A DNA stretch of 28,467 nt from DATMER01 sp036277235. Lineage in GTDB: Bacteria; Acidobacteriota; Thermoanaerobaculia; Multivoradales; UBA5704. How positions within the stretch are numbered: the first letter of the stretch is position 1; the number at the start of each line of letters is the position of its first letter. Under the pieces are notes generated by a model, which saw only the letters and a list, made by a program, of their open reading frames with translations, did not search any database and was not told the DNA's origin. Location: the NCBI GenBank assembly GCA_036277235.1, contig DASUNJ010000244.1, positions 1 to 28,467 on the forward strand. The letters run 5' to 3'. The position numbers and the translations under genes were made by a program. Below are positions 13,933 through 21,871 of the stretch, piece by piece.

Positions 13933-15240
13933 CTACATGGTTTCCTGGCCCGAGGGGGGCTGCTCGTAGCGGGCGCGCTTGAGAGAGGAAGCGACTCGGG
14001 CAGCCAGCTCGATTCCCGCCGTTTCGGCGTCGACGGCCTGCTTCCAGAAGGTGAATGCTGCAAGCGCCTCGCGATGGACTTGCAGCGAGGAGAAGATGGG
14101 GACCATCTCGCCGGCAAGCCGCTTCAACTCGGAGGTTCTGCCCTGCTTGGTGTAGAGGCTGGCGAGATCCAGAGAGACGAGCGCGACGTCATAAACAGCG
14201 TTCAACTCGATGAAGCCGGCTCGGGTCGTCCCGAAAAGCTCCTCCGCTTTGTCCGGCTGGGAGAGCCCCCAGGCGATCTTTCCCTCGACCCAGCTGCGCC
14301 GGCACCGAAGCCAGGGCTCATCGAAACGCTGGTACAGGGTGTGGGTTCTGAGGAGGAGACGCTGGGCCTCCAGATACCGGCCCGCTTCAGCCAGGTCGTC
14401 GATCAGGTTGTGCTTGGTGATGAGCAGGAGGCGCGGCTCCTGCTCGGGATCGATGAGGTCGAGCGCGCGGTAGAGGAGTGGGATGCCTTTCTCGGGTTGG
14501 CCTGCCTGATGGAACACGGTATCCATGTTGACCAGTGTTCTACCTGCGCGGTGCCGATCCCCGACCGCCAGGAAGAGCACCAGGGCACGGCTCAGCAGGC
14601 GGGTAGCATCCTCGAAGCGTCGTTGAGCGCGGTAGAGCGAAGCCTTCAGGTCCAGCCATACGGCGCGTTCCCAAGGGTCGCGAGTGCCTTGGCGAAGGTG
14701 GGAGAGCGCACGTTCCAGCGCATCCTGCGCTTCTCGCAGATCGGACTGTACTCGGCGGGCATTCCCGATATACGCCCAAGCCCTGCCGCGCAGATCCTCG
14801 ATTGCCTCGGTCCCATAGCGGGTCGAGTCGAGGTGCTCCGAGAGATCCAGGGCCAGGCGAGAGAGTTGCTCTCCCAGAGCGGGGTTCTCGGCGCTCTCTT
14901 TGCGGCTCGTCTCCAGCAGCAGCTCGAAAACCCCCCAGGTGTGGAAGCGAGGATGGTTGTGGATCAGGATCCTCTGCCGCTCTGCGGGATGCTTCAGGAG
15001 CTCGGAGACTAGACCTTTCGCCTCCAACCTCTCTCTCGCGTAGGCGTTTTGCAGATCCTGCAGGAGACGTGCGCCTGACGTTAGCGCCGCATCGTAAGCT
15101 GCCGAGCGTTGCTCCCGGAAGACCTCCAGCTTTTGCAAGCACTTGGAGCATGTCTCCAGGTGCTCGAGAATGGGGGGCATCCTATCCCCCGAGGATCGTA
15201 GGAATCTCCGGAGAAGCTGATCGGGGGGGTGGGTCTTCAT
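13933..15240 (-). CDS. Zinc-finger plus TPR protein, probable regulatory or anti-sigma-like
   Basis: 435 residues from ATG 15240, chosen over TTG 15255 because GGAGGG lies 7 nt upstream of the ATG. The N-terminus has H27-x3-C31-x2-C34 (EHLETCSKC), the zinc motif of anti-sigma factors. The remainder is helical TPR-like repeats: DALERALSHLRQGTRDPWER, LYRAQRRFEDATRLLSRALV, AGQPEKGIPLLYRALDLIDP, LYTKQGRTSELKRLAGEMVP. No membrane segment or signal peptide is seen, so it would be a soluble anti-sigma-like or scaffold protein. No sigma factor gene adjoins it. It shares a 10-bp upstream element with the next gene (15438-15674). Function beyond protein-protein interaction cannot be given. Confidence 0.8.
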   Translation of the reverse strand: MKTHPPDQLLRRFLRSSGDRMPPILEHLETCSKCLQKLEVFREQRSAAYDAALTSGARLLQDLQNAYARERLEAKGLVSELLKHPAERQRILIHNHPRFHTWGVFELLLETSRKESAENPALGEQLSRLALDLSEHLDSTRYGTEAIEDLRGRAWAYIGNARRVQSDLREAQDALERALSHLRQGTRDPWERAVWLDLKASLYRAQRRFEDATRLLSRALVLFLAVGDRHRAGRTLVNMDTVFHQAGQPEKGIPLLYRALDLIDPEQEPRLLLITKHNLIDDLAEAGRYLEAQRLLLRTHTLYQRFDEPWLRCRRSWVEGKIAWGLSQPDKAEELFGTTRAGFIELNAVYDVALVSLDLASLYTKQGRTSELKRLAGEMVPIFSSLQVHREALAAFTFWKQAVDAETAGIELAARVASSLKRARYEQPPSGQETM

Positions 15241-15341
15241 CGTGAAACCCTCCAAGAGAAGTCTTCAGGCCAGCGTAAATCTTCCGCGTACGGCCGTAAT
15301 CACGGCGGAAGAGCTGCCCGGACAGTCGATTAGATAGGTAG

Positions 15342-15351
15342 AAGAGTGGCA
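15342..15351 (-). promoter_or_regulatory. Shared upstream element, copy 1 (TPR gene)
   Basis: Minus strand TGCCACTCTT, about 100 bp before the ATG at 15240. The identical 10-mer occurs 68 bp before the next minus-strand gene's start. It is followed by CTACCTATCTAATC. It may be a promoter (-35-like) or activator site of a common regulator. Confidence 0.4.
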
Positions 15352-15389
15352 TCTACAATAAAAGATGCCTCAGAACCGAAAAGCGTGAC

Positions 15390-15426
15390 AAAGAAAAGGC
15401 GCGCCGGACCGGGATCGATCCGGCGC
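15390..15426 (-). terminator. Intrinsic terminator of the small secreted-protein gene
   Basis: Minus strand stem GCGCCGGA (15426-15419) / TCCGGCGC (15408-15401) with a 10-nt loop, followed by CC and TTTTCTTT (15397-15390). It begins 11 bp after the stop of the gene at 15438. Confidence 0.8.
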
Positions 15427-15437
15427 CACCGCAGAGC

Positions 15438-15674
15438 TCAAGGGTTGCCGTTGGGATCTGCGTGGCTTCCCTCCTCCTCCCAGACCGGCTTGACCTGTCC
15501 CGAGGACGGTCCGCCGAACCGAAAGAGAGACTCGAACCACTCCCAGAATCGCTCCAAGATCCCATCGGACTCCGCCACTCGTGCCGACCCTGCCAGCGGC
15601 CTCGCCTGAGCGACACCGGAAACCAGCAGGGTCAGGGCTAGAACCAGAGCGAGCAAACTGATCTTTCGATGCAT
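15438..15674 (-). CDS. Small secreted protein of unknown function
   Basis: 78 residues from ATG 15674, preceded by AGGGGGAG. A clear Sec signal peptide MHRKISLLALVLALTLLVSG with a probable cleavage after GVAQA leaves a mature peptide of about 53 residues. That peptide contains an aromatic stretch RFWEWFESLFRFGG and an acidic C-terminus (EEEGSHADPNGNP). No cysteines are present and I know no family for it. It has its own terminator and shares an upstream 10-mer with the zinc-finger/TPR gene, suggesting co-regulation. The amphipathic WEWFESLF segment might bind membranes; that is speculation. Confidence 0.65.
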   Translation of the reverse strand: MHRKISLLALVLALTLLVSGVAQARPLAGSARVAESDGILERFWEWFESLFRFGGPSSGQVKPVWEEEGSHADPNGNP

Positions 15675-15742
15675 AAAAATCTCCCCCTGGGATACCCAAA
15701 ATGACGGACCCACCATGGCCGCCGGGGTGTCCCTCTACTGGA

Positions 15743-15752
15743 AAGAGTGGCA
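15743..15752 (-). promoter_or_regulatory. Shared upstream element, copy 2 (small secreted protein)
   Basis: Minus strand TGCCACTCTT, 68 bp before the ATG at 15674, preceded by GGGAAAAG and followed by TCCAGTAGAGG. Identical to 15342-15351. Confidence 0.4.
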
Positions 15753-15784
15753 CTTTTCCCTAAAAACGGGAAAGAGGAGCCTTC

Positions 15785-16537
15785 TCAGGCCAGCGAGCGG
15801 CCGCGCAGAAACTCCAGCATGAGCTGCCAGAGGCGGTCCTTGCGGTCGGTGAGGCGGTGGTCGCCGTCCGCGAAGAGATGGAGCTCGGTGCCGGGATAGG
15901 CGCAACGGGTGGCGAAGTCGGCAACATCCTTCCAGGAGACGGAGGTGTCGAGCTTGCCCTGGAGGAGGAGGGCGGGAGTCCGGTACCTCTGAAGGAGGTC
16001 TTCTAAATCGTAGCGCCGGAGGTCCTCGATCAGCTCCCAGCCGAGCTCGCAGGAGACGAGGTCGCTCTCATAGTGGATGGTTCCGGTCTCCTGCCAGATC
16101 CGGCAGCGCTCCGGCCCGGCCCAGGTGGTGAGCCCCTTTTCGAACTGGAGAGCCGGAGCGATGTGGAGGCCGGCCACGACCTCGTCCGGGTGGAGCGCCG
16201 AGTACCAGAGGGCCGTCCCTCCCCCCATCGAAGAGCCGAGCAGGCAGATTCGATCGTAGCCCCGCTCCCGCACGTAGGCGTGCACCCGGGCCACGTCCTC
16301 GAGGTTTCGGGTCAGGGTGAGGCCTTGCATGGTTCCGCCGGACTGGCCGTGGCCCTGGAAGTCGAAGGAGCAGAAGGCGAAGCCGTTCTCCAGGGCTTTC
16401 TGCCGGAAGAAGTCCGCCTTCTCGCCGTTCTGCACCGAGCCAAAGCCGTGAAGGTAAAGAAGGCAAAGGTCGCGGGAATCCGGCGAGGCGTCGAGCTGCA
16501 CGGCGAGGTGGGAGGCCTCCAGGTCGATCCGGTCCAT
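15785..16537 (-). CDS. Alpha/beta hydrolase, esterase/acylhydrolase-like
   Basis: 250 residues, cytoplasmic (no signal peptide). It shows the fold's landmarks in order: oxyanion region LYLHGFGS (29-34), DFQGHGQSGG (59-68), nucleophile elbow GSSMGG with S103, acid D197 (QGKLDTSVSW) and H227 (ADGDHRL). The length is that of single-domain carboxylesterases and serine hydrolases of the YqiA/FrsA-like type; the substrate cannot be assigned. It ends 110 bp before the small secreted gene and starts 37 bp from the divergent membrane-protein gene. An imperfect hairpin GGGAAA/TTTCCC at about 15755-15775 lies just after its stop. Confidence 0.85.
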   Translation of the reverse strand: MDRIDLEASHLAVQLDASPDSRDLCLLYLHGFGSVQNGEKADFFRQKALENGFAFCSFDFQGHGQSGGTMQGLTLTRNLEDVARVHAYVRERGYDRICLLGSSMGGGTALWYSALHPDEVVAGLHIAPALQFEKGLTTWAGPERCRIWQETGTIHYESDLVSCELGWELIEDLRRYDLEDLLQRYRTPALLLQGKLDTSVSWKDVADFATRCAYPGTELHLFADGDHRLTDRKDRLWQLMLEFLRGRSLA

Positions 16538-16574
16538 GGGCTGCTCACTGTAGCAAGGTTATGATCGGCCCCCA

Positions 16575-17195
16575 ATGACCCCTCCTTCGAACCGGCTGCT
16601 CTGGGGTCTCGCCTGGGGGAACGTCGTTCTCCATGGAGTGGGGCTGGTCCTCGCCCTGTTCGGCATGCGGCCGGGCAGCCCCCTGGTCCCCCTTCCCGAG
16701 CGCATGGAGTACTTGGCCGGCCATCCCCCGGGCTGGACCTGGGGCTGGGGAGTGTGGATGGTCTGCTCTCTCCTGCTCCTGGGCTATGTCGCCGCGCTGC
16801 GCGGCTACCTGCCCGAGCGGTCGCCGGCGGCCGACCTGGCCATGACTCTGACCGCCGTTGGCATGGGAGTCGATCTGCTCTGCGACGTGGTCCAGATCCG
16901 CGGGCTGCCTTTGGCTACGGCCTCGGAGCCGCTCTTTCTCTCTCTGGAGGCCCTCGTCTTCACTGGGGGGGCCACGGTGGCCAACGGGCTCTACACGGCC
17001 GCCGTGCTGATCTTCACCCTCACCCTGCGGCTCGGGACCGGGGCTCGGCTTGCCGGATTCGCCACGGTGGTCTTCGGCACGGCCATGGCGGTGGCCGGGA
17101 TGATCCCTTCGCCCCGGCTCCTGGAGCTGGCGACCGGGCCCACGATCGGGTTCTATAGCCTCTGGACGATCCTGGTGGCGCGGGATCTCAAATGA
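16575..17195 (+). CDS. Polytopic membrane protein of unknown function
   Basis: 206 residues with about six hydrophobic helices: LLWGLAWGNVVLHGVGLVLA, GWGVWMVCSLLLLGYVAALR, ADLAMTLTAVGMGVDLLCDV, ANGLYTAAVLIFTLTLRLGT, GFATVVFGTAMAVAGMIPSP, and a C-terminal IGFYSLWTILVARDLK. The layout resembles DUF4386-type integral proteins, but I cannot assign it firmly. No charged catalytic motif stands out beyond a conserved-looking D-L-L-C-D in helix 3. The stop overlaps the next start (ATGA, 17192-17195), so it is translationally coupled to the saccharopine-dehydrogenase-like gene. A membrane partner for that reductase is possible. Confidence 0.7.
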   Translation: MTPPSNRLLWGLAWGNVVLHGVGLVLALFGMRPGSPLVPLPERMEYLAGHPPGWTWGWGVWMVCSLLLLGYVAALRGYLPERSPAADLAMTLTAVGMGVDLLCDVVQIRGLPLATASEPLFLSLEALVFTGGATVANGLYTAAVLIFTLTLRLGTGARLAGFATVVFGTAMAVAGMIPSPRLLELATGPTIGFYSLWTILVARDLK

Positions 17196-18223
17196 TCGTC
17201 GTCTTCGGCGGCTATGGCGTGTTCGGCTCACTCGTCGCCAAGGAGATGGCGGGGCTGCCGCTCCGGATCGCAGGTCGCAATCGGGATAGGGCCGCGAGCT
17301 TCGCCGCAGCCCTCGGCGCTGAGGGGATGGCCGCGGACGTCTCCGATCCCGCCTCCTGCGCCCGCGCCTTGGAGGGTGCCAGGGTCGCCGTCTCCTGCGC
17401 CGGGCCCTTTGGAGACCTGACGCTCGCCCTTCCGGAAGCGTGCCTGGCCGCGGAAGTCCATTACGTGGACATCGCGGATGACCGCGGCTGGTTTGCTCGC
17501 CTGCGGGGAATGAGCGACCGTTTCCGGTCCAGGGGACTGACGGCAGCCTGCGGGTGCTCGACGCTGCCCGGGATCTCCGGCGCTCTGGCCCTGGTCGCGG
17601 CCGAGCGGCTCCAGGAGGTTCGCCGCGCTCGGGTGACCCTCTTTATCGGCAACGCCAATCCGAAAGGGATGGCCGCGGTCGAGTCGGCGGCAAGCCAGCT
17701 CGGCCGGCGGTTCGAGGCTCCCCAGGGGACCCTGATCGGGCTGCGCGGACGGGAGGTGGTGGACCTGCCCCCTCCCTTCGGATCGCGGGGCGTCTACGAT
17801 TTCGACAGTCCGGAGATGGACCTCTTCCCGGATCTGATCGGCGCCCACGAGGTGCGAGTCAAGGTAGGGTTCGAGTCCCGCATGGCGACGGCGAGCTTGG
17901 CCGCGATGTCCTACCTCGGGCCGGAGCTGGGAGTCCCGTTCTCCCGTGCGATCACCCCGATGGCCCGGCTCGCCTCGCGCTTCGGACACTCGGGCGGATA
18001 CGTGAAGGTGGAGCTCACCGGACCGGACGGCGAGCGTTCCGACGCCTGGATCGGCGGCGCGGGGGAGGGCCAGCGCATGGCCGCCTTGCCCGCCGTCTTC
18101 GTCGCCCGGGGGCTGTACGAGGGAAGCGTCGAAGTCCAGGGGACGGTTACTTCCTACGAAGCCCTGGGCGCCCGTCCTCTCCTCGCAGGGATCTCGGCGG
18201 CGGGATATGAGCTCTCCCCCTGA
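17192..18223 (+). CDS. Saccharopine dehydrogenase-like NAD(P)-binding protein
   Basis: 343 residues. The N-terminus MIVVFGGYGVFGSLVAKEMA has the Rossmann GxxGxxG loop (G6-G12). RIAGRNRDRAASFAAALGAE follows, the typical second strand of the saccharopine-dehydrogenase NADP domain. ALEGARVAVSCAGPFGDLTL, CLAAEVHYVDIADD and GCSTLPGISGALALVAA match this family's membrane-associated trans-acting enoyl-reductase-like branch. The substrate is unknown; family members act on amino-acid adducts or lipids. It is coupled to the upstream membrane protein. A 9-bp gap separates its stop from array 2. Confidence 0.85.
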   Translation: MIVVFGGYGVFGSLVAKEMAGLPLRIAGRNRDRAASFAAALGAEGMAADVSDPASCARALEGARVAVSCAGPFGDLTLALPEACLAAEVHYVDIADDRGWFARLRGMSDRFRSRGLTAACGCSTLPGISGALALVAAERLQEVRRARVTLFIGNANPKGMAAVESAASQLGRRFEAPQGTLIGLRGREVVDLPPPFGSRGVYDFDSPEMDLFPDLIGAHEVRVKVGFESRMATASLAAMSYLGPELGVPFSRAITPMARLASRFGHSGGYVKVELTGPDGERSDAWIGGAGEGQRMAALPAVFVARGLYEGSVEVQGTVTSYEALGARPLLAGISAAGYELSP

Positions 18224-18232
18224 AAATCAGAA

Positions 18233-18592
18233 GCCGCGACTTCAGCGAGGGGAGCCGCGAAAACCTGGCAGGGGACCGTCCCCTCCTGGCAGGACGCGGC
18301 CCCCTTCCAGGTTTTCGCGGCATTTCGCTCGTTCAGGGCCGCGAATCACTCTCTTGGTGCCGCGAATTGGACGCAGTTAGCGGCATTTATCTGCTTCTGT
18401 GCCGCTTGTGTGCGCCATCAAGCCGCGAATTGGGTGACATTCGCGGCTTTGCTTTGAATATATGCCGCGAAAGGGAGGCTATTGGCCGCGAATTGTCCGG
18501 GTTGGAGGACCTGGTACGAGGAGCGTGCCGCGTCTTGTCCGGATTCGCGGCGCCGCCGGCTGGTTTCGCGGCGGAGAATTTCCGCCGGCCGC
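18233..18592. repeat. Array 2: 21-bp-phased GCCGC/GCGGC palindromic repeats
   Basis: The forward core GCCGCGAA starts at 18233, 18254, 18338, 18359, 18401 (GCCGCTT), 18422, 18464, 18485 and 18527 (GCCGCGT); all spacings are 21 or multiples of it. The inverted core TTCGCGGC (or close variants) puts GCGGC at 18296, 18317, 18380 and 18443, exactly on the same slot starts. The last copies at 18547, 18568 and 18588 are one or two bases out of phase. Slots at 18275 and 18506 are degenerate. The inversion pivots on the central base of GCSGC, so orientation changes without loss of phase. The sequence is unrelated to array 1. It fills the gap before ctaB and no gene is credible here. Confidence 0.95.
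18254..18321. other. Long perfect stem with nested hairpin inside array 2
   Basis: GCCGCGAAAACCTGG (18254-18268) is perfectly complementary to 18307-18321. Inside it is a second hairpin AGGGGAC-C-GTCCCCT (18270-18284) and a direct repeat CCTGGCAGG (18264-18272 and 18285-18293). If transcribed, this would fold into a strong branched structure. Confidence 0.8.
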
Positions 18593-18665
18593 TCCCCCGG
18601 TGGTGCATTCCCCGGACGGTTCGCGCTAAACTCCCCCGGATCTGCCCGGCAGGTCCCGACACGAC

Positions 18666-19571
18666 ATGAGCATCATCAAAGAACTCACTCCCGACCCGGC
18701 ATTGCCGGTTTCCATCCGGCTGGCCGATCTCGCAGAGCTGACCAAGCCGGGCATCACGGTCATGGTCGTCCTCACGGCAGGGCTCGGCTTCCTGCTCGGA
18801 CAGCAGGAGGGGATCTCGTTCCTCCTCCTGGTCCACACGCTCCTCGGGACCGGGCTGGTCTCGGCGGGCGCTTCAACGCTCAACCAGGTTATCGAGCGCG
18901 AGACGGACGCGCTCATGCGCCGGACCGCCCAGCGGCCGCTCCCCGCGGGGAGGATGGACCCGGATGTCGCGCTGTTCTTCGGCGTTGCGCTCGCGGTCGC
19001 CGGGCTCGCGGAGCTGGCCCTGGGGGTCAACCTCCTGACGGCTCTCCTCGGCGCGGTCGCCCTGGCCGGGTACGTGTTCGTCTACACGCCGCTCAAGCGG
19101 GTCAGCTCGCTCGCGACCATCATCGGCGCGATTCCGGGCGCCATCCCTCCGATGATGGGGTGGAGCGCGGTGCGCAACGAGATCGACCTCGCGGCCTGGG
19201 TGCTCTTCGGCATTCTGTTCTTCTGGCAGATGCCCCACTTCCTGGCCATCGCGTGGCTCTGCCGCGACGACTACCGCGATGCCGGCTTCCCCATGCTGAC
19301 GGTGTCGGACCCGGACGGGCTCCGCACGGCGCGCCAGGTCCTGCTCTACGGGGCGGTCCTGGTGCCGGTGAGCCTGATGCCGTCGCTGCTCGGGCTGATG
19401 GGAAGCGTCTACTTCGTCGGAGCGCTCGCCCTCGGTATTGCCTATCTGGGGTTCGGCGTCGCATTCGCCAGGAGCCGCAACACGCCGGGGGCCCGCTGGC
19501 TGATGTTTGCGTCGATCCTCTACTTCCCGGCAGTCCTCCTGGTAATGCTCCTGGACCGCGTTGTCTCCTGA
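18666..19571 (+). CDS. ctaB: Protohaem IX farnesyltransferase (haem O synthase)
   Basis: 301 residues, UbiA superfamily, about eight to nine membrane helices. The first prenyl-diphosphate/Mg site is NQVIERETDALMRRTAQRPL (N73, D81). The second is in CRDDYRDAGFPML (D201, D202, D205). VYTPLKR lies between. It attaches a farnesyl group to haem B to make haem O for the A-type oxidase encoded downstream. No ctaA (haem A synthase) is in the window. A weak -10-like TAAACT (18627-18632) precedes the ATG, and array 2 ends just upstream. It overlaps the ABC ATPase gene by 11 bp. Confidence 0.95.
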   Translation: MSIIKELTPDPALPVSIRLADLAELTKPGITVMVVLTAGLGFLLGQQEGISFLLLVHTLLGTGLVSAGASTLNQVIERETDALMRRTAQRPLPAGRMDPDVALFFGVALAVAGLAELALGVNLLTALLGAVALAGYVFVYTPLKRVSSLATIIGAIPGAIPPMMGWSAVRNEIDLAAWVLFGILFFWQMPHFLAIAWLCRDDYRDAGFPMLTVSDPDGLRTARQVLLYGAVLVPVSLMPSLLGLMGSVYFVGALALGIAYLGFGVAFARSRNTPGARWLMFASILYFPAVLLVMLLDRVVS

Positions 19572-20490
19572 TCTCGCTGTCGACGCTAGGGGCGTCGAGT
19601 ACGCCTACCGCAGCCGGAAGGGCGTCCACCAGGCGCTGGCGAGGCTGAGCTTCCAGGTCGCCCCCGGCGAGATCTACGGCTTCCTCGGACCCAACGGCGG
19701 CGGCAAGACTACTCTCTTCCGCATCCTCGCCACCCTGGCCCGTCCGCAAGGGGGAACAGTCCGCGTCTTCGGGATGGACGACCCGGCGGCCGTGCGCCGT
19801 CTCCTGGGGGTGGTGTTCCAGAGCCCGAGCCTCGACATCCATCTCACCGTACGGGAGAACCTGCTCCACCAGGGGCATCTCTACGGGCTGAGCGGCAAGG
19901 ATCTTTCCCAGCGGATCGACGCGGCCCTGGAGCGGTTCGGGCTGGCGGAGCGCCGGGATCAGAAGGCGTTGGAGCTTTCGGGCGGGCTGCGGCGCCGGGT
20001 GGAGATCGCCAAGTCCCTCCTCCACAAGCCGCGGCTTCTGCTCCTCGACGAGCCGAGCACGGGGCTCGATCCCGGGGCGCGGCGCGATCTCTGGAGCACG
20101 CTCGACGGGCTGCGGCAGGAGGGAGTCACGGTCCTCCTCACCACGCACTTCATGGAGGAGGGGGACCGCTGCGACCGGCTGGCGCTGATCGACCGCGGGG
20201 CGCTGGTCGCCGAGGGGAGCCCGGCTGTCCTCAAGGAGGAGATCGGAGGCGACGTGGTCACGCTGACCGGACCGGATCCGGAGGGGCTGGTCCGCGACCT
20301 GGCGGCCCGGTTCCCGGAGCTCGAGCCGGAGGTCCGCGACGGCGCCGTCCGGCTGGAGCGCGACCGGGGGCATGAGCTGGTGGCCCGGCTGATCGAGGCG
20401 CTGCCCGGCCGGGTGGATGCCGTGACCGTGGCCCGTCCGACCCTGGAGGACGTTTTCCTCCACCGCACCGGGCGGAGACTGTATTCATGA
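19561..20490 (+). CDS. ABC transporter ATP-binding protein (ABC-2 type exporter)
   Basis: 309 residues from TTG 19561, overlapping ctaB. Walker A is GPNGGGKTT (third Gly where most have Ala), Q-loop VFQSPS, signature LSGGLRRRVEIAK, Walker B LLLLDEPSTGLD, and H-loop TTHFMEE. The C-terminal 80 residues form the extension usual in DrrA/NodI/CcmA-like exporters (VTLTGPDPEGLVRDLAARFP; RPTLEDVFLHRTGR). It hydrolyses ATP to drive the permease encoded next (4-bp overlap). Embedding between ctaB and SCO points to a role in oxidase maturation, for example export of a haem or copper ligand, but the substrate is unknown. Confidence 0.93.
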   Translation: MSPDLAVDARGVEYAYRSRKGVHQALARLSFQVAPGEIYGFLGPNGGGKTTLFRILATLARPQGGTVRVFGMDDPAAVRRLLGVVFQSPSLDIHLTVRENLLHQGHLYGLSGKDLSQRIDAALERFGLAERRDQKALELSGGLRRRVEIAKSLLHKPRLLLLDEPSTGLDPGARRDLWSTLDGLRQEGVTVLLTTHFMEEGDRCDRLALIDRGALVAEGSPAVLKEEIGGDVVTLTGPDPEGLVRDLAARFPELEPEVRDGAVRLERDRGHELVARLIEALPGRVDAVTVARPTLEDVFLHRTGRRLYS

Positions 20491-21257
20491 TGGCGGTCTT
20501 CACGCTCTGGAAGCGCGAGCTTGTGCGGTTCTTCCGCCAGCCGAGCCGGATCGCGGGAGCGGCCGGGTCGCCGCTGATCTTCTGGGTGCTGATCGGCAGC
20601 GGGCTTTCCGGCTCGTTCCGGCTGCCGGGCGGGCCTTCAGATCTGACCTACCTGGAGTACTTCTTCCCGGGCACGATGGTGCTGACCCTCCTGTTTGCCG
20701 CGATCTTCTCCACGATCTCGGTCATCGAGGACCGCAACCAGGGCTTCCTGCAGGGAGTGCTCGTGGCGCCGGTGCCGCGGGCGTCGATCGCCGCCGGCAA
20801 GGTCCTGGGCGGGGCGACGCTCGCCTGGCTCCAGTCCGTGATCTTCCTGGCGCTCGCGCCGCTGTCCGGGATCCGGCTGACGCTCTCCTCGGTCCTCGCC
20901 GCGGCCGGAGTGCTCGCGATCCTCGGGATCGCGCTGACCGCGGTCGGCTTCGCCTTTGCCTGGAAGGTCGACTCGGTCCAGGGCTTCCACGCGGTGATGA
21001 ACCTGCTGCTCGTCCCCATGTGGCTCCTGTCCGGGGCGTTCTTCCCACCGTCCGGCGCGCCGGGCTGGCTGGCGGCGGTGATGAGGGCGAACCCGCTCAC
21101 CTACGGCGTGGCCGCTCTGCGCTGGGCGCTGTACGGCTCGGCCCCCGAGGTGGGCACCGGGTTGCCCGGCCCGGGAGTCGCCATCGCGGTGACGCTCCTG
21201 GCCGCGTTGGTCGCGTTCGGTTTCGACCTGCTCGTCATGAGGAGGACCTCCGAATGA
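20487..21257 (+). CDS. ABC-2 type permease
   Basis: 256 residues with six membrane helices. The N-terminus FTLWKRELVRFFRQPSRI is the amphipathic helix that precedes TM1 in ABC-2 permeases. The family block FFPGTMVLTLLFAAIFSTIS, followed by EDRNQGFLQGVLVAPVPRAS (the coupling-helix region) and GAFFPPSGAPGWLAAVMRAN-PLTYGVAALR, is typical. It pairs with the ATPase just upstream (ATG overlaps its stop) and is coupled to the SCO gene downstream (ATGA at 21254-21257). Confidence 0.92.
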   Translation: MMAVFTLWKRELVRFFRQPSRIAGAAGSPLIFWVLIGSGLSGSFRLPGGPSDLTYLEYFFPGTMVLTLLFAAIFSTISVIEDRNQGFLQGVLVAPVPRASIAAGKVLGGATLAWLQSVIFLALAPLSGIRLTLSSVLAAAGVLAILGIALTAVGFAFAWKVDSVQGFHAVMNLLLVPMWLLSGAFFPPSGAPGWLAAVMRANPLTYGVAALRWALYGSAPEVGTGLPGPGVAIAVTLLAALVAFGFDLLVMRRTSE

Positions 21258-21871
21258 AGATGCCTCTCAGGCGAGGGCTCCTCTGGGCGTTTCTGGTTGC
21301 TGCGCTGCTGGTCGTAGCGGCCGCGACCCTCCTTCAGTGGCTGAGGAGGCCGGAGCCGCTTCCCGTCTACGGCAAGCTCCCGGCATTCTCCCTGGTCAAC
21401 CGGGACGGCCGGACGATCCGCCTGGAGGACCTGGCGGGCGCGCCCTGGGTGGCGGACTTCATCTTCACCCGCTGCCCGGCATCCTGCCCGATGATGTCCG
21501 CGCGCATGGCCCGCCTGGAAGGAAGCCTCCCCGACGTGGGCGTTCTCCTGGTCTCCGTCAGCGTGGACCCCGCCTACGACACGCCGGAGGTCCTGGAGCA
21601 CTACGCCAGGAAGCTCCAGGCCCCGGAGCGCTGGCTCTTCCTCACGGGGGAGAGGGAGGACGTCCGCCGCCTGTCGATCGAGGGCTTCAAGCTCGGGCTC
21701 GACATGGACCCGCCGCCGGGGATGGCAGGGCCGGAGCCCATTCTCCACAGCACCCGCTTCGTGCTGGTGGACGGGGAAGGGCAGATCCGGGGGTACTACG
21801 AGGCGTTCGACGAGGCGTCGACGGAGAAGCTGCGGAAAGACCTGTTGCGGCTGGTAACTCCCCTGTCGTAG
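21254..21871 (+). CDS. sco: SCO1/SenC-type copper chaperone for the CuA site
   Basis: 205 residues from ATG 21254. A signal-anchor helix at about 8-29 (LLWAFLVAALLVVAAATLLQ) leads to a thioredoxin-fold domain. Copper ligands are CPASC (C74, C78) and H165 (LHSTRFVLVDGEG). VSVDPAYDTPEVLEHYARK is the conserved SCO segment. It metallates or reduces CuA in subunit II (coxB, 25200-26126). It is the last gene of the ctaB-ABC-SCO string; the 138-bp gap to coxA contains a Shine-Dalgarno (GGAGGA, 21995-22000) but no obvious terminator. Confidence 0.93.
   Translation: MKMPLRRGLLWAFLVAALLVVAAATLLQWLRRPEPLPVYGKLPAFSLVNRDGRTIRLEDLAGAPWVADFIFTRCPASCPMMSARMARLEGSLPDVGVLLVSVSVDPAYDTPEVLEHYARKLQAPERWLFLTGEREDVRRLSIEGFKLGLDMDPPPGMAGPEPILHSTRFVLVDGEGQIRGYYEAFDEASTEKLRKDLLRLVTPLS

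Noticed and set aside
18367..18669. 100-residue frame across array 2
   Set aside because: It runs through the repeats, has no family pattern, and ends at the ctaB start region.
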